The notes under the pieces were generated by a model, which worked only from the letters and a program-made list of their open reading frames with translations, was not told where the DNA came from and did no database searches. From Epiperipatus broadwayi (Eukaryota > Onychophora > Udeonychophora > Euonychophora > Peripatidae), in NCBI GenBank assembly GCA_028023455.1, contig JAQFVV010006454.1:1101001-1165000 (forward strand): a stretch of 64,000 bases of DNA, read 5' to 3'. Shown one piece after another: positions 41,195-55,190 of this stretch (position 1 is the first letter of the stretch; each line of letters starts with the position of its first letter). The position numbers were made by a program, and so were the translations under genes.

Positions 41195-41290
41195 CAAACT
41201 ACCGATTGTGATCTGGAACAACTGATCAATAGTTTTCCATCATATTTCACATGACATTGGTCATACGTTTCATGCATGTGTAATGTAGTA
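41195..41290 (+). repeat. strongly decayed family L remnant
   Basis: GATCTGGAACAACTGATCAA, then an AGTTTTCCATCAT segment, then ATTGGTCATACGTTTCATGC aligns with the L hammerhead segment and its downstream flank. The core is no longer functional. Confidence 0.5.
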
Positions 41291-44200
41291 AAAACTTGAA
41301 ATAAATTATATGCATATAAAGTTAAATTTAAGACTATCTAAAAATAGAATTTAAATTAATTTATAACATGTGTTATATATGTCTTACTCGTATGAAAAGA
41401 GAGAAGTGGGTGTTTTATAGTGCATCCATAGTAAGAGAGTGATCTGACTTTTATGCAGATGAGTGATTGTGATATAATTGAGGTAAGATAAAAACGCACT
41501 GATAAAAACTTATATATATATATATATATATTGTGTTAGATATTTATTTAATTAAATGTTTGTTTAGTTTATTATTTAAAATCTTTTTCCAGTTTTTAAA
41601 AATAGAAATCTTGAATTTTTTTTTCATTTTTTACAAAAAATTGCATATATAATTATAATATAATTTATTATTTTTTAGAGAATTATTTCAAAGCTTATTT
41701 GTAAACAATATTTTATAAATCCTAGCATTTTTTTAATCATTTGTTTAATCAAAATATCTTGATTATTTATTTGTTTTTATTTGTTTGTTTGTTTTTTAAC
41801 TTGTAATAAATTTCTTTCCTTTTTTTTTTTTTTTTGGCTAGAAAATTTTAAATATAAAATAAAATGATAAAAAGTAGACATAAAATAATATATACTGTTT
41901 ACTTAATTTTATTAGATGACATAATAAAGTGATTATTGAAAATATATATAATATTACTTAATTTTAATATATATAAATATACTGTACGCATAAGACCCAT
42001 ATTGAAAGACATTGGATAAACGATTGTAAAAATATATTAATATTGATTTACAACAAAATTAATGTATATATATTTTAACCCACAATATAGAACAAGATCT
42101 CTCCAATTATTCATATATTTTAATTTATTTATTTTATATTTTGATCGCGTTTCAATACCTTAAATTTAAAGTACAAGGCAAATAAATAATTTATAAAAAC
42201 AATAAATATCCTGGTTATAAACATAATCTAAGGCATTTTATACATATACCTAATAACAAATCAAAGCAATGAAAGATGTTGGATATAATCAATCAGTTTT
42301 GTTTTTTATGCCTAAAATGAATTATTTTAAAAAAATTTATAGCAGTAATGCTAGTCAAAAAAAACCTGAGTAAATTGTCTATATTTATGTACTTTGTAAA
42401 TAAAATATGTATGTATATATTTAATATTGATATTTTAATGTATTTTAAAAGACGCATAACATTGCAATCAAATAAATATTTTCCTTGTGATGATTAAAAC
42501 TAAGATCTCTCGATTTTGTTTTTACATCTTTGTATTTACAATTAATACTATACTATGTATATGCAACATAAAAAATTAGCGGCGCGTATATCTTGAAATA
42601 AATTATAAGTTACTAATGATTAAGTAATATATACTTTATGTGTCTTTAAGTAATTAAAGATTATTTAGACAGTGGTATTATGAAAAAAATTAATAAGTAA
42701 AAATAAATAGAAAAAAATTAAATAAACTTAACTGCACGATATGTTCCACAATTTCGTCAGTTGTCAAAGACTAAATCTAGAATAAATATTATTATATATA
42801 CATATTTTTTTACTTTCTTTACTCTGAAATTTTATCAACTATTTTAAAATAAATAAATAAATGAGCAGGACAACTTAAATGTCTATGATTTTGCTTTATA
42901 TTTATAGAAAGACATATATATTTACATATATTAACGTTATATATTTTCATTATTATCTACGTCCGTTACGTAGTCGACAAATGTTCTTTATATAGACATC
43001 TGAGTTGTATTTCTATTTGCTTTCAATTTTATTTTATATTGCAATTGACATTGAATAATTTACAATTCAATTGTATAATTCCTTTTAACGGTTTATTTTT
43101 AAAATTAAGCCAAAAAAATTGTGATTGTAACTTTTGTAAATTATTGCAATAAGGATATCTGTTAATATGTACATTTTATCTGATAATCGAAATATTATAT
43201 GCTGATCGTATTACTCGATTTTCAAGACAAATCAAACTTTGCTTCTGTGCAAACATTTAGGGTATTGTTATATAGAAAGAGAGAGAAGAAAAAAATATGG
43301 TAAAAAAATCATGTTAATCCAAATATATGAAATGAATTTTGCAATATAATCTTCTCAAGTGCTTACATAAATGGAAAAAAAAATAAATAGCTAGTCTCTC
43401 ATATGATTACCTAGAGAAAATTAGCAACTACCTTGCTATATATAGTCTCTATTTTAAAACATGAATACCATCAAGTGATGCTAAAAATTGACATCAGTAC
43501 ATCCATTGCTGCACCTATACATTTCTTTTGATGAAGTATAAAATTCAAAATAAAAATATAAGTGATTCTATCCAAGTGACAAAGATAAAAATATTAAAAC
43601 TTTTGAATATTACACATTTTATAATTTAAAAATATTATGTCAGAAATTGAACCATGAAGCTAATTATAGTATATAAAACGTTATTATATGTAATTATCAA
43701 AATTAGAAATGCTTGATTTTAAGCAAGAGAGTAAAAAATAATTATGAAACTTTTAAAAACCCTATATTTAAATGTAGAAATAATATATAAAAAATTCAAG
43801 GTGAATTATTATATATAATCTGTTACTATACATAATAATTAAATGCATATTCAGATATAAAAATATATCCAAACATGTATATCAAAAACAGTTTTATTAT
43901 TGGTAACAATTTTGCTTATCAAAGGTACACAAATCAGTATGTAAATGAATAAATAACTAGTCATTCATTACTGCTTCCAGAAACCTAATAACTATCTCTC
44001 ACTATATAATATTTCATGTATCTTTACATATAAAAAAACTCAAAATATTTTCATTTTAATACTTTATAATAAGATCACTTTATAAGAGATTAAAAAAATA
44101 AAATATTGTAATAATTACAATTTAATTATTTATTAAATTATATATATATATATATCAGGTTGTGTGTACTTTTAGTTTATACAAAGTACAAATAAATTAT

Positions 44201-45114
44201 TATAATTATAAAATTTGTTAAATTTTTAAAAATTATTATAAAAATTTGATCAAATATAAATGATATATAATACAAAATTAAAAAAATAACATTGAACTTT
44301 TAATTGAACAAAGCGTAATTTATATTTACACCTAACAAATATAGTCAATTAAATTAAAAGACAAATTGTAATAAAATATATTGAATTTTTATTATAATTA
44401 CAAGATCAAATAATAATGAAATATCAAAAAATAAATTTAATTTAGTATTAATTACTTAAAATAAAAGAAAAATTCAATTATAATTTATATATATATATAT
44501 AACAAAATATTATTATAATTTATATATATATATATAACAAAATATTATTTCTCATTGAATTGTACTGTTTTTAATCATATGTTACTTTAATAATTTTATT
44601 TACATGTGGGTATGTGTATATTATAATTCAATTTTGCTTCTATTCTAATTAGCTAATACTGAATTGAATATATTTTTGATATATAATAGTGATAAATAAA
44701 TATGATTTTACCAAAAAATTGTTCGTTGTTGGTATTCTGCACAAATGCAAGACAATTTTTTTTTAAAAAATTGATCTTACAAAATTAAATTTTTATTTGT
44801 ATACATATATATATATTACTACTAATATGATTTATATATACTGTATAAAAAATATACTACACTATACTTTATATATATTTTTAAAAAAATCATGTTTACA
44901 AAAAAAAAAGTTGACATAAAGTTAAATGAAAAATAATTGAATTTAAAAACAATTTATATCTTAATAAATCAAGTTAAGTTTCTGACTAAAATAAACACTG
45001 AAATATTATTATACTTATTTACAGAAATTCAGATATTTAAAAATGTAACATTTATCATTTTCTTACCGTTAGAAATGAAGACTTGCTTGCTTCTCTACTA
45101 CCAGTATAGAAAAT
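41291..45114. other. AT-rich spacer with minor repeats
   Basis: A 37-bp tandem duplication sits at 44478-44549 (AATTTATA, TA run, ACAAAATATTATT). GCGGCGCG at 42580 is an isolated CpG-rich octamer. No gene seen. Confidence 0.45.
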
Positions 45115-45324
45115 TCAAATATAAATCAGAATATTTATCTCGACTGTTTTACACATTAGATAGTTTGATCGGAAGGCAAGATTTATACTAACAACTGTCA
45201 CACTTCTGGTTGGTGGCAGCTGTTGACTTAAAGATGATTCTTCGTAAGTTACTGACTTTGAAATATGTCTCGATCGATACTTTCTTATTACCATAAGTTC
45301 ACTGTTTGTCATCAAATAACGGCT
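45115..45324 (-). CDS. possible isolated exon, unknown protein
   Basis: On the minus strand a plausible splice acceptor (TTAACACATATGCTTTTAG) is followed at once by an open frame starting SRYLMTNSELMVIRKYRSRH and ending INILIYI and TGA. The middle of the frame (KSVTYEESSLSQQLPPTRSV) has balanced composition and uses GC-containing codons, unlike the surrounding AT-rich DNA. I do not recognise the protein. It could be a terminal exon of a gene whose other exons lie outside the window or are too short to see, or a chance frame in a slightly GC-richer island. No donor, second exon or poly(A) signal was established. Confidence 0.25.
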   Translation of the reverse strand, partial: SRYLMTNSELMVIRKYRSRHISKSVTYEESSLSQQLPPTRSVTVVSINLAFRSNYLMCKTVEINILIYI

Positions 45325-45954
45325 CTAAAAGCATATGTGTTAAAAAATTATTGTTTAAGTAAAAGTGTTAAAAAAATAATCTAAAAATATATATATAGAA
45401 AACTTTAAATGATTTTTCACGTAGTTTTTTTTTTTTTTGTAATTATCGTTTGTTAAATATATTGTTTTATACTCGCATATCTTTAATATAAAATTTACAC
45501 GTTTTAAGATGTATATAAATTTAAATATTATTTTATTCATGGTTCCTTTATCAATCTATTTAAACATTCTTATTTATTATAAATCATCGTTTCAGTTCTA
45601 TTTCATTATTATTAATTACTATTATACGATTTTTGTACGCACATTTCCTGCTACCTATTACTTTCTAAAAAAAATTTTTTTTTTTTTTTAATGATGTAAC
45701 CTGTTTACACGTAAATCAGTTATCAGGATCTTTTATTTATATACATCTATACAACAATATGAGATAATACATACATATATAAGATATATCAATATTTTAA
45801 TATATTGCTTATACATTGTCATATATATATATATATATATATTATCATCCACATTTTCAACCATTATTGGTGTACTGCAAAATGAATATTCTTCAACATT
45901 AATCCAGTTTTCCTCGACCATAGCCATTCTTTGTACATCATACATATTTTCTTA
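45325..45954. other. AT-rich spacer, nothing recognised
   Basis: TA run at about 45820-45841; no gene. Confidence 0.5.
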
Positions 45955-46640
45955 TTTTATGCATTTGCTTCACATGTTGTGTCGTTTTCTAGATATTTTA
46001 TAATCTCTTGTAATTCAGTATAAAACTTCAACTGTCCATCTCTTCATTTTTGCTATATGTCCAGCCCAAGTCCATTTTAGTCTCTTTTTTTTTCAATGAT
46101 GTCACTGCTGTGTGCTTTTTCTCTCATCCAAATATTTCACTTTTGATTTTTTCTTATTATTTTTCCATAATTTGTTGATTGTTTTGAAACTTTTTGTATT
46201 AACTGTTCAAGTCTTAGATCTGTGGGTAAGAACTGGTGAAACACATCTATTAAAATCTTTCTTATTCATCAATACAGGCATATAATTTTTTTATTATTTA
46301 GTTATCTCTAGGAAAAGAACTCCTTCCCAGAGTAATTCTATGATTAATTTCTATCTTTACGTTTCCATTTTATTAATAGTAATAATCTAACCAAGCAATT
46401 TGAAAATTTATGATTTTTTTAATTCATAATTTATTCTTTTGAGCATTGAGCATTACTTTAGTCTTTTTTAATATTTATCTTTAGACCTACTTTCTTATTT
46501 TCATCGATCATATAATAACTCTATATCAAAATTTCCTGATTCTGAAGCATTATTTGCAAAAACAAACATATCTTCTGCAAAATTTAATTTAAAATGTGTA
46601 GGTGTATATATCATCATTGTCTATTATTGCTTGATATGAT
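45955..46640 (-). pseudogene. old RTE copy, RT motif C to C-terminus
   Basis: Minus-strand reading, with many shifts, follows the RTE at 1286: LNFAEDMFVFANNA (for LDFADDVVVFANNA), GLKIN, NHRITLGRSSF (for NHRIKLGWSFF), then RLKWTWAGHIAK and KRWTVEVLY. It ends near 45960 at KRHNM. It is much more decayed than the copy at 1286. Confidence 0.75.
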
Positions 46641-46679
46641 AACTCTGCTTTAATTCAATATCTTTTAATCATAGCTCTA

Positions 46680-46988
46680 ACATATTATAGGAAATTTCCT
46701 CATCTCACACATGATTTCTTTAAAGAGGTTTACTATCATTTGTGATCCAGATTAATACTTTTAATTGTCCTTTTTTGTCCTATTGGCTCAAGACATACCT
46801 ATTTTAATTTTGTTTAAGATACAATTCTTTCAATGATATCAGTGATATCTATTTATTTATTTTCATATATTTATTTTGGATCTTCCTAGTAACTCCCAAC
46901 ATACATTTCCCCATAATTCTTCCCTGTATGCTCTGATTCGCACTGTTCTCTTATTAATTTAACTGATTCTTTCAACTTATTTAAAAGG
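46680..46988 (-). pseudogene. second old RTE fragment, C-terminal part
   Basis: Minus-strand DNA includes GGGAAATGTATGTTGGGAGT and TACTAGGAAGATC, matching the MERCMLGVTRR region, then decayed matches to the WAGHIVRR and RPHVRWM regions (ending CATGTGTGAGATGAGG). It repeats protein regions also present in the neighbouring fragment, so two RTE insertions lie in the same orientation. A TTAA element adjoins it at 46989. Confidence 0.65.
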
Positions 46989-49087
46989 TTAATCTTTGAC
47001 TAATTTTTGTATTGGCCCACTACTTAAATCTGAGAACAATATTATTCATCAGTTTCATTTCCAGTTGGTTTCTATTGTCAAAATATTAATCTAAAATACA
47101 TAGAATTTTTTTAATTCAACTTCTAAAAATTGAATAATTTTGGATTCAAATTTGTTAAATGTAACGAAAAATTAAATATAATGTTAATAACTGAAGAAAA
47201 ATATAAGAAAAAATGTTTAAAAAATAGCCAGTGGTAAAACAAAAGAATTAGATTTCAACCAATCCATGGTGTCATTATTCAGTCTGTAGCTGTCAAAATA
47301 ATTTACTTTTCTGAAGAGTTATCATTACCAAGCTTATTTTTCTTGTAATATTTAAAATTTTTCAAATCAAACATCATATTTTGATAAAGTAATGTAAAAT
47401 CTTATTTATGAATGTAAAAAATTATGATAGATATAATTAGTTACTTCAAAATATGAAAGTGTACTACATTTTATTTTCAGTTCTAAATTTGTTATTTAGA
47501 AACGCCTAATTATGATCATTAGTGATAATTGTTTTTTTATTACCGATCATTTTCCCAACATATTTTTCTTGTAATATTTAAAATTTTTCAAATCAAACTT
47601 TATATTTCAATAAAGTAATGTAAAATCTTATTTATGAATGTAAAAAAGTACAATAGATATAATTACTTACTTCAAAATAGAATGCATAAAAGATTTTATT
47701 TTGATTTTTTTAGAAACGCCTATTAGTCAAATTAGAATTGTTAGGTGTCAACAATTAGTCATGAAAAGAGATTACTTTCACAAATGTATTTTTCTTTTAA
47801 TATTTAAAATTTTCTATAAAGTAATTTAAAATATTATTTATCAATGTAAAAAATTACAATAAATATAATTATTTACATCAAAATCAATTATGAACATATA
47901 GAACATCTTCCTTTAGTTTCTGAATTTATCATTTAGAAATGCCTACAAGACAATTTCCAGATTTGGCAGGCATTCAGTCAGAGAAAATAGACTGGTCTAA
48001 GCATCAATAGCCAGCAAAAAAATTGATTTTTTTTAATATAACACTATATGTTGATGTTTTTAGAACTACAATTTTAAATTTTGAATTTTCTATAAAATAA
48101 GCCTAAAATGAAAAAATTATGACCAAAATTGACCAAGAGATGGTGCATGCTATGTCCAAAAATCATAAATAACATTTTGGTCCCAATAAATTAGCAATGA
48201 AATCTAAACAAAATAAACAATTGAAGGGTTAACCCCTCAGTTGTTATTTTTGTTTAGCTCTCATTGCTAGTTTCATAGTCCATTATACTATTTATAATTA
48301 TAAATTTATTAAACGCACATTGATTACGTAAATATTATACTATTTATGATTTTTGGATGTAGCATGTGCCATCTCTTGGTCAATTTTGGTTGCAATTTCT
48401 TCATTTTAGGCTTATTTTATAGGAAATTCAAAATTTAAAATTATAATTCTAAAATGTCCGCATATATTTTGAAAAAAAATCAATTTTCTTTGCTGGCTAT
48501 TGGTGCTTAGACCAGTTTCTTTTCTCTGATTGGATGCCTGCCAAATCTGGAAATTGTGCTGTAGGCATTTCTAAATGACAAAAGCAAAAACTAAATCAAA
48601 ATGTTCTACACATTCATAATTGATTTTAAAGTAAATAAGTATATTTAGTGTAAATTTTAACATTCATAAATAAGATTTTACATTAATTTATCGAAATATA
48701 AAGTTTGATTCAGAAAATTTTAAATTTTACAAAAAAAATAAGCATGGTAAAAGTAATCGGTCTTCTAGAAAGTAAATTATCTTGACAGCTACAGAACTGA
48801 ATAATGACACACAGATTGGTTAAAATATAATTTTTTTGTTTTACTGCTGGCTATATTTTCAATGTTTTTCTTATATTTTTCTTCAGTTATTAACATCATT
48901 TTTAATTTTTCATTACATTTAACCAATTTGAATCTAAAATTATTCAGTTTTTAGAAGCTGAATTGAAAAAATTCTAGGAATTTTAGATTAATATTTTAAC
49001 AATAAAAACCAACTGGAAATGAAACTGACAAATAATATTGTTCTCAGATTTAAGGAGTGGACCAATACAAAAATTAGACAGGGTTAA
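46989..49087. mobile_element. two inverted piggyBac-like MITEs sharing a central TTAA
   Basis: A large palindrome is centred at GGGTTAACCC (48226-48235). The right half runs TTAA-CCCCTCAGTTG ... TTAGACAGGG-TTAA (48229-49087, about 0.85 kb between TTAAs). The left half is its inverted, longer copy (46989-48232) with internal duplications of the GTAATGTAAAATCTTATTTATGAA segment. TTAA flanks and CCC..GGG ends are the signature of piggyBac-type elements. No transposase frame is visible. A single foldback element is the alternative reading. Confidence 0.65.
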
Positions 49088-52000
49088 TCAACAATATTTG
49101 TCCTATTATATATTTAGTGGAATTGATTTTTAATATAATAAACTAGAAAATTATATTTATTAAAAAAAGTCTAAAAAATATGTAAACCATATCAATTTTT
49201 TTAAACAATAATTATGACACATTAAATTTAACTAATGCATTACAATATCTTTTCACTTTGTGATTATTTATATTTTGCTCACAAATATATAGTGCATAGT
49301 ACAAAGGCTTTTAATTATAACATTAATTCTGATAACAACAAAAATGAAAGTATGATAAATACAATTAAAAATTGACACAAAAGCAGAAAATAGACCTTTT
49401 AAATTATTTCTAATTAGGAACTAAATATAGATATTAACAATTTAGTTTAAATCACTTACCCATATTACTTTGAATATAAGATTCAGTTTTTTTTTACATT
49501 TTGTGCATCTTAAATTGGAAATGAAAAATTTTTGCTTTAGGCTATACACGTGTCATGATTTGTAGAATAGCATATAAATCTTTTTAATCAAAATAAAAAA
49601 GTTTTAATATTGAATGTCAATATTTTTTGGGATTAATTTCATAAACAACATTAATTCTCTTTCAAACTGCTACTTTTTAACATTATTTTGCCAACTTTAC
49701 TGTTATTTTATCAAAAAAACCACATTGAATTATTTTTGGCATTTTTTATAACTAATAAATCAATATAACAATAATATAAGAATTTGCCTTCCAAGGTGCT
49801 GATTTGTTGTTTCTTGTTCTCTACACAAAAGAGCACTTGTCAACAATTTTGACAGTTCTGATATTTTCATTTTCAAAGTAAAAACATATGTTTCAGAATA
49901 ATTTTTTTACACATTTACAATTTTTTTTAGAAAATATTTGTAAAAATATTAATTATTTTAAAAGAATGTTTAAGATTTTAATAGAAAAATTTACTATTAC
50001 ACAAAAGTAAATTGACAATAAAATTACGATGTTTGACTGCAATTTATAATTGAATGACAAATATATATTTAATGTTTTCTGCTATAGACTATTTTCATCA
50101 ATTATAAACAGAAATTAATTTTAAAAAAAAACTTTTATTTATTTTATTTAATTTGACAAATTATTAATTTTCAGTTTAGAAAAATTTATAACAATAGAAA
50201 AATTTATCGGTAACATTAAATGTCAATTCTGTATTTTAAAATCTTTTTTCTTTCAAGAAAATATTACAGTATTTACACTAAAAAAAGATTTTGTAATATA
50301 AACATTAACTAATACTATTAATTAAATGTATTTGTTTGTGCCATCAACTTTCATCACAGAAGATCAAATACAAATATTTTAATATCTTATTTTTGCTGAA
50401 GTTGTATTTTCCATTGTATTAAAATCATTAATATCTGCTGTTTAGAATCTCATGGCAATTTTAATTCTGAATAGGTTTTGCAGTCTTAAAAAGATATTCC
50501 TGAAGAAATTATCAAAAAAATATTCATCAAAATGTTGCATTGTGAACAATTTGGTGGAATAATGAAGATGAGAATAAGTGTTCTGAAAATAAAATTATAG
50601 AAAGTGAAGTATATCTGAAGATTTGCCATAAATTAGGTGAGGTTATTGAATTTATATTAGTTCCTATTTAAGTAAATAATTTTTTTCTTAATTTTCAATA
50701 AAATAATTTTTAATATTTTTGCCAATTTTCTGAGTTTAAATTCTACTGTGTCTTAAGGGGGCTTCTTATATTCAAAGCAATACAGTATTTGTAACAATAT
50801 ATTGCTAGAAACAAATATAATTAGATTTTAATAATTAGTTTTTTACATTTTTTTATCTCAAATGTGTAATATGATTTAATATTATCAATAGAAATTTTGC
50901 AAATGTTGTTTTTTTTTAAATAGGATATGAATATGAGTTGCTTTGAAAGTCTTACACTATATTTTATGATTGCAAAAAGTTATTCAAGAGCCTGCAAATA
51001 ATTCAAACATTTCACACAATTATTGTAGGATCATGAAAAAAATGAAATATGTAAATAGTTTTTATTTCAAAATTAAAGGAATGAGAGCAAAAATGTTGGA
51101 AATAAAAAATGTATTTTTAAAACTTTGATTTCATTCTCATTGCTTAAGTATGGATAAATAATAAATGTGGGGACTATTTATATTTTGCTGACAAATGTAT
51201 ATTGTGCAATATATAGGCTTTTAAGAACGTTATTTTCTAATTAAAAATGAGCACAAAAGCAGAAAATTAAATGACTTTAATGTAAATGATTCTCTTTGGA
51301 TAGATCGGTTTACCTGTTTAGAAAAGTTTAGATAAAAGAGTATATTGAATCAAAAATAAATTATACTTTATACATATTTTGAATATCTATACTTAAAAGT
51401 TTAATTTTAATTGTTCATATTTATATTCAGAAAATGATATTCGAAATAAAATACAAAATAAAATAATAATTCACAGTAAAATAAAAATTTACTCTTTCTG
51501 GATGATTAATATTTTAAACTTTATAAATGTTAATGTAATAGGAAATTTACAAAAAAAAAATATGGTTATAGTTTTAGACTGCATAATTAATCTATTCAGA
51601 TGTAATATTTTGATTCAATTTTTAATGAATTTAACTTGAATAAATATCACATCCCAATTGATTTTAAATTGAAATGTTATGAAATATAAAAATAATAAGA
51701 TTATTTTCCTCATAAAAATTTTAAAAAGTAAAAATATTTTAATTATAAAATAAATTTAGATGGAAGGATTGAAGTTATTTATATACTTTTAATAATATAT
51801 ATATGCAATAACTAGTGAATTTTCAATGAAATAAATATATTCCTTGTTATAAATGACACAAATATTATGAAGTGAGTCTGTGTAGAATTAAGAAAAATGT
51901 TTATTAAGAAAAATTATATACAATGTACAGTAAAAATATGCATATTGTAACGGTATATGTGAACAGAAGGTCTTAGGGTTCAGATACCAATTTCCTATAA

Positions 52001-52517
52001 TAGGGAATTTATAAGTTGAGACTCTTAATATTCTATTTAAACCTGATTGAATGAAACTACGATCTGTGACTAAATGAAATTACTAACTATAAGATCTGTG
52101 ACATTCTTCAAAAATATAAACCGAAAACAAGGCTCTGCAATAACTAATATTTAAAGTAAGAGGGTAAATTTATTAACTTCAAATATAACTAAAATAATTA
52201 ATGATTAATGATCCCAGGGCTTAAAATAAATAATTATAATATGAGTGAAGAAATGAAATAATTAATACGAACTGATTAAGTGAAAATCATTCAATTTTAT
52301 TAACATCGCTATTAAATAACTTTAATAAGCAAATGGCATTAATAGTTTAAACTGCTCCGATTAATTTATAACATTCAGTCATGAAGTTGTTATAAATAGT
52401 TTTATAAATAAATGATACATTAAAGCTTTTATGAAATTAACATAAATTTGCATAAGTATAATAGGCAAAAGAATATTACAATCTCAAACATTTAATCATA
52501 TACAACGATGATTTCTT
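49088..52517. other. AT-rich spacer, nothing recognised
   Basis: No coding frame or structured repeat seen. Confidence 0.5.
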
Positions 52518-52622
52518 TCAATTTATTCTCATCAGTTAAAACATAAACAATATAATGTGTGATACAGCAATGAGATTCTTTAATTTAGTCTCATCAGTTA
52601 AAACATAAACAATATAAGGTGT
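52518..52622 (+). repeat. short direct repeat, 2 copies
   Basis: TCTCATCAGTTAAAACATAA followed by ACAATATAA(T/G)GTGTG occurs twice, about 58 bases apart. Confidence 0.8.
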
Positions 52623-52749
52623 GCTAACTATTTAAACGTTCATACATTCATGCATGGTATTGTATAGCACAAGAATTTATAAATACAATATTATTAAAAT
52701 TGTTTTACCAGTAAACCTATTATTTCCTGAAACTCTAAAACAGAGAAAA

Positions 52750-52750
<1 letters not shown>

Positions 52751-52797
<47 letters not shown>

Positions 52798-52805
52798 TTA
52801 TCTGA

Positions 52806-52841
<36 letters not shown>
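52751..52841. repeat. two TA microsatellite blocks
   Basis: TA runs separated by CATATTTATCTGATC. Confidence 0.97.
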
Positions 52842-52843
<2 letters not shown>

Positions 52844-53100
52844 TGAAATTTTATTATTTCTGAGAATGTTTCTTTTTTAGAAGTACTTGTAGGAAAGTTC
52901 TTTATTCTAGATACTATAATCAGTGAAGCTTAACAAACTTAATGGATTAATTTGCTGTAGGTAGTGATTTCTTAATGCCAAATCAATTGTCTCTATAACT
53001 TCTAGAATGACACAATTTTTTAAGAAAGTTGAATTTGGCTCCTCTAAGTTGTAAACAACTTCTCTCAAGGAATTCTAGTATATTTGTGAATAAATGGATT

Positions 53101-53474
<374 letters not shown>

Positions 53475-54032
53475 TGAATAAATTTTTTTCTAATTTCATG
53501 AAATATGACTTATTTTCGAAATTTTGAAATAACATTTATAAACAGGATTCAGCAAAAAAAATGTCAAGGACTTATAAATGTTTGTAAAATAACAATTGGA
53601 AGGGTTGTTGATCCATATCTACTTGACTTCTAGAAAGACATTCTATTATTGAACACCGATTGTATATTTCTACAAGAAATCTGTTTTGTTAACAGCTGCA
53701 GATTTAAATTGAAAGTAAGAAGATTTTATTCTATATTATTCTTTTCTGGTGTCCTTTCTTGTCTCATAATTTTACATAAAAATGTTATAGGGATTATAGA
53801 ATAGGTTAATTGATGATCCTTTTATATAATTTTTGATATATTCCTACCTACATTTAAAATTAGTGTTTTAGGATTTCTGGAGATTAATAAAATGTAAGTC
53901 ATTTATTTTTTTTTTGTTTTTTAATAAATATAATAAGCTTTCAGTAATTAGAGTTTTTTTTTAGTTAATAATCTTACCTAAATTCACATAGACAGCAATT
54001 ATCATTCAACCCTTATTAATTATAGTCTATAT
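53475..54032. other. AT-rich spacer, nothing recognised
   Basis: No feature seen. Confidence 0.5.
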
Positions 54033-54445
54033 CAGTGTTCTTCAACCTTTTCACACCTGTGGACCAGCAAAAATAATGATAAGATTTTGCAGACCGGCAG
54101 AGGTCTACAGATAAATTTTCTTAAAGATTTTAAACTGCTTAGCCTTAGATGAGCATAATTGTTATAACTGATCAAAACAACACACTAGTTACTGTGTATT
54201 TTAATGGTGTTGCTTACCTTCACATGCTGAACACTTTTTCGAGTTGTGCAGTCATTCTGCTACAGAAAACAATATGTTCTTATTAATGTGCCTGCATTGT
54301 TATGTTTATTATTTCATTGTTAAAACATGCAAAAATAAAGTTTTATTCACCTGAATGTTGGGAAATATCACAGATAGTGTAATTACATGACAATGATTAT
54401 GATAAATGTAATATCTGTATTTAATGTTAGATATACAAAATGAAG

Positions 54446-54489
<44 letters not shown>

Positions 54490-55190
54490 CTTCATTTATA
54501 TATATATAATATATATATATATATATGGAGTTTGTATAATCAAAAAAACTTTCTTCTTTTTTTTAATTTTGAATCTGGTGTTGCTTTAATCTCATTTTTA
54601 CCCAATTAAAAAAAAAAACAGAATGAAAAGTTGTTTTGGTAAAGTCTCACATAGAAATAAAACAAGCATTATAAAGATGTCATTTTGCTAAAAAAAAAAA
54701 AAAAGATAATAGATTTACATTCTCATCATCAATGATCTGTCTTCATTTTGTGAAGTTTACAATTTTGAAAAGAAATGTCATACACAAAATAAAATGATGA
54801 TACAAATGCAATAAAAAAATTTGCTATATGTGACCTAAATCAGCTGATGCAATACAGAAATGCCTACTAGATATAGAAATTGATGTGTAAGAAGTAGTCC
54901 AATTATCTTGAGATTGATGCTTTGTTTTTTAAAGATTGCATTTTCAGGTAAATTCTTTTGATTATTATTTAGTAATTATAGTATTAGTTAATAATTTAAA
55001 TAAAATTTTGATTTTATTTAAGCAATTGCATGAAAAAATAAATAAAAATTGTTTATATTAATTAAAAGTTTAAAATCTTATTATTTTGTTATTACAAACA
55101 TTCCTGCCAGTCTAGTGTGGACAGGCAGAAAACTTCTGTGGACCAGAGCTGGTCCATGACTGCTGTTTTATGGACCAAAGGTTGAAGAGT
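54033..55190. mobile_element. hAT-like non-autonomous element
   Basis: The left end CAGTGTTCTTCAACCTTTTC and the right end CCAAAGGTTGAAGAG are inverted. Next to them lie GTGGACCAGC and CAGACCGGCAGAGGTC, the subterminal GGACCGGTxxxGGTCC theme common in hAT elements. Inside is a TA microsatellite flanked by GAAGTTA/TAACTTC (54441-54526). No transposase; a clean 8-bp target duplication is not visible. Confidence 0.65.

Noticed and set aside
52518-52622. AACTGATGAGA on the minus strand twice, followed by a GAAAG or TAAAG
   Set aside because: The intervening bases give no convincing stem II and no closing stem I, so not counted as hammerheads.
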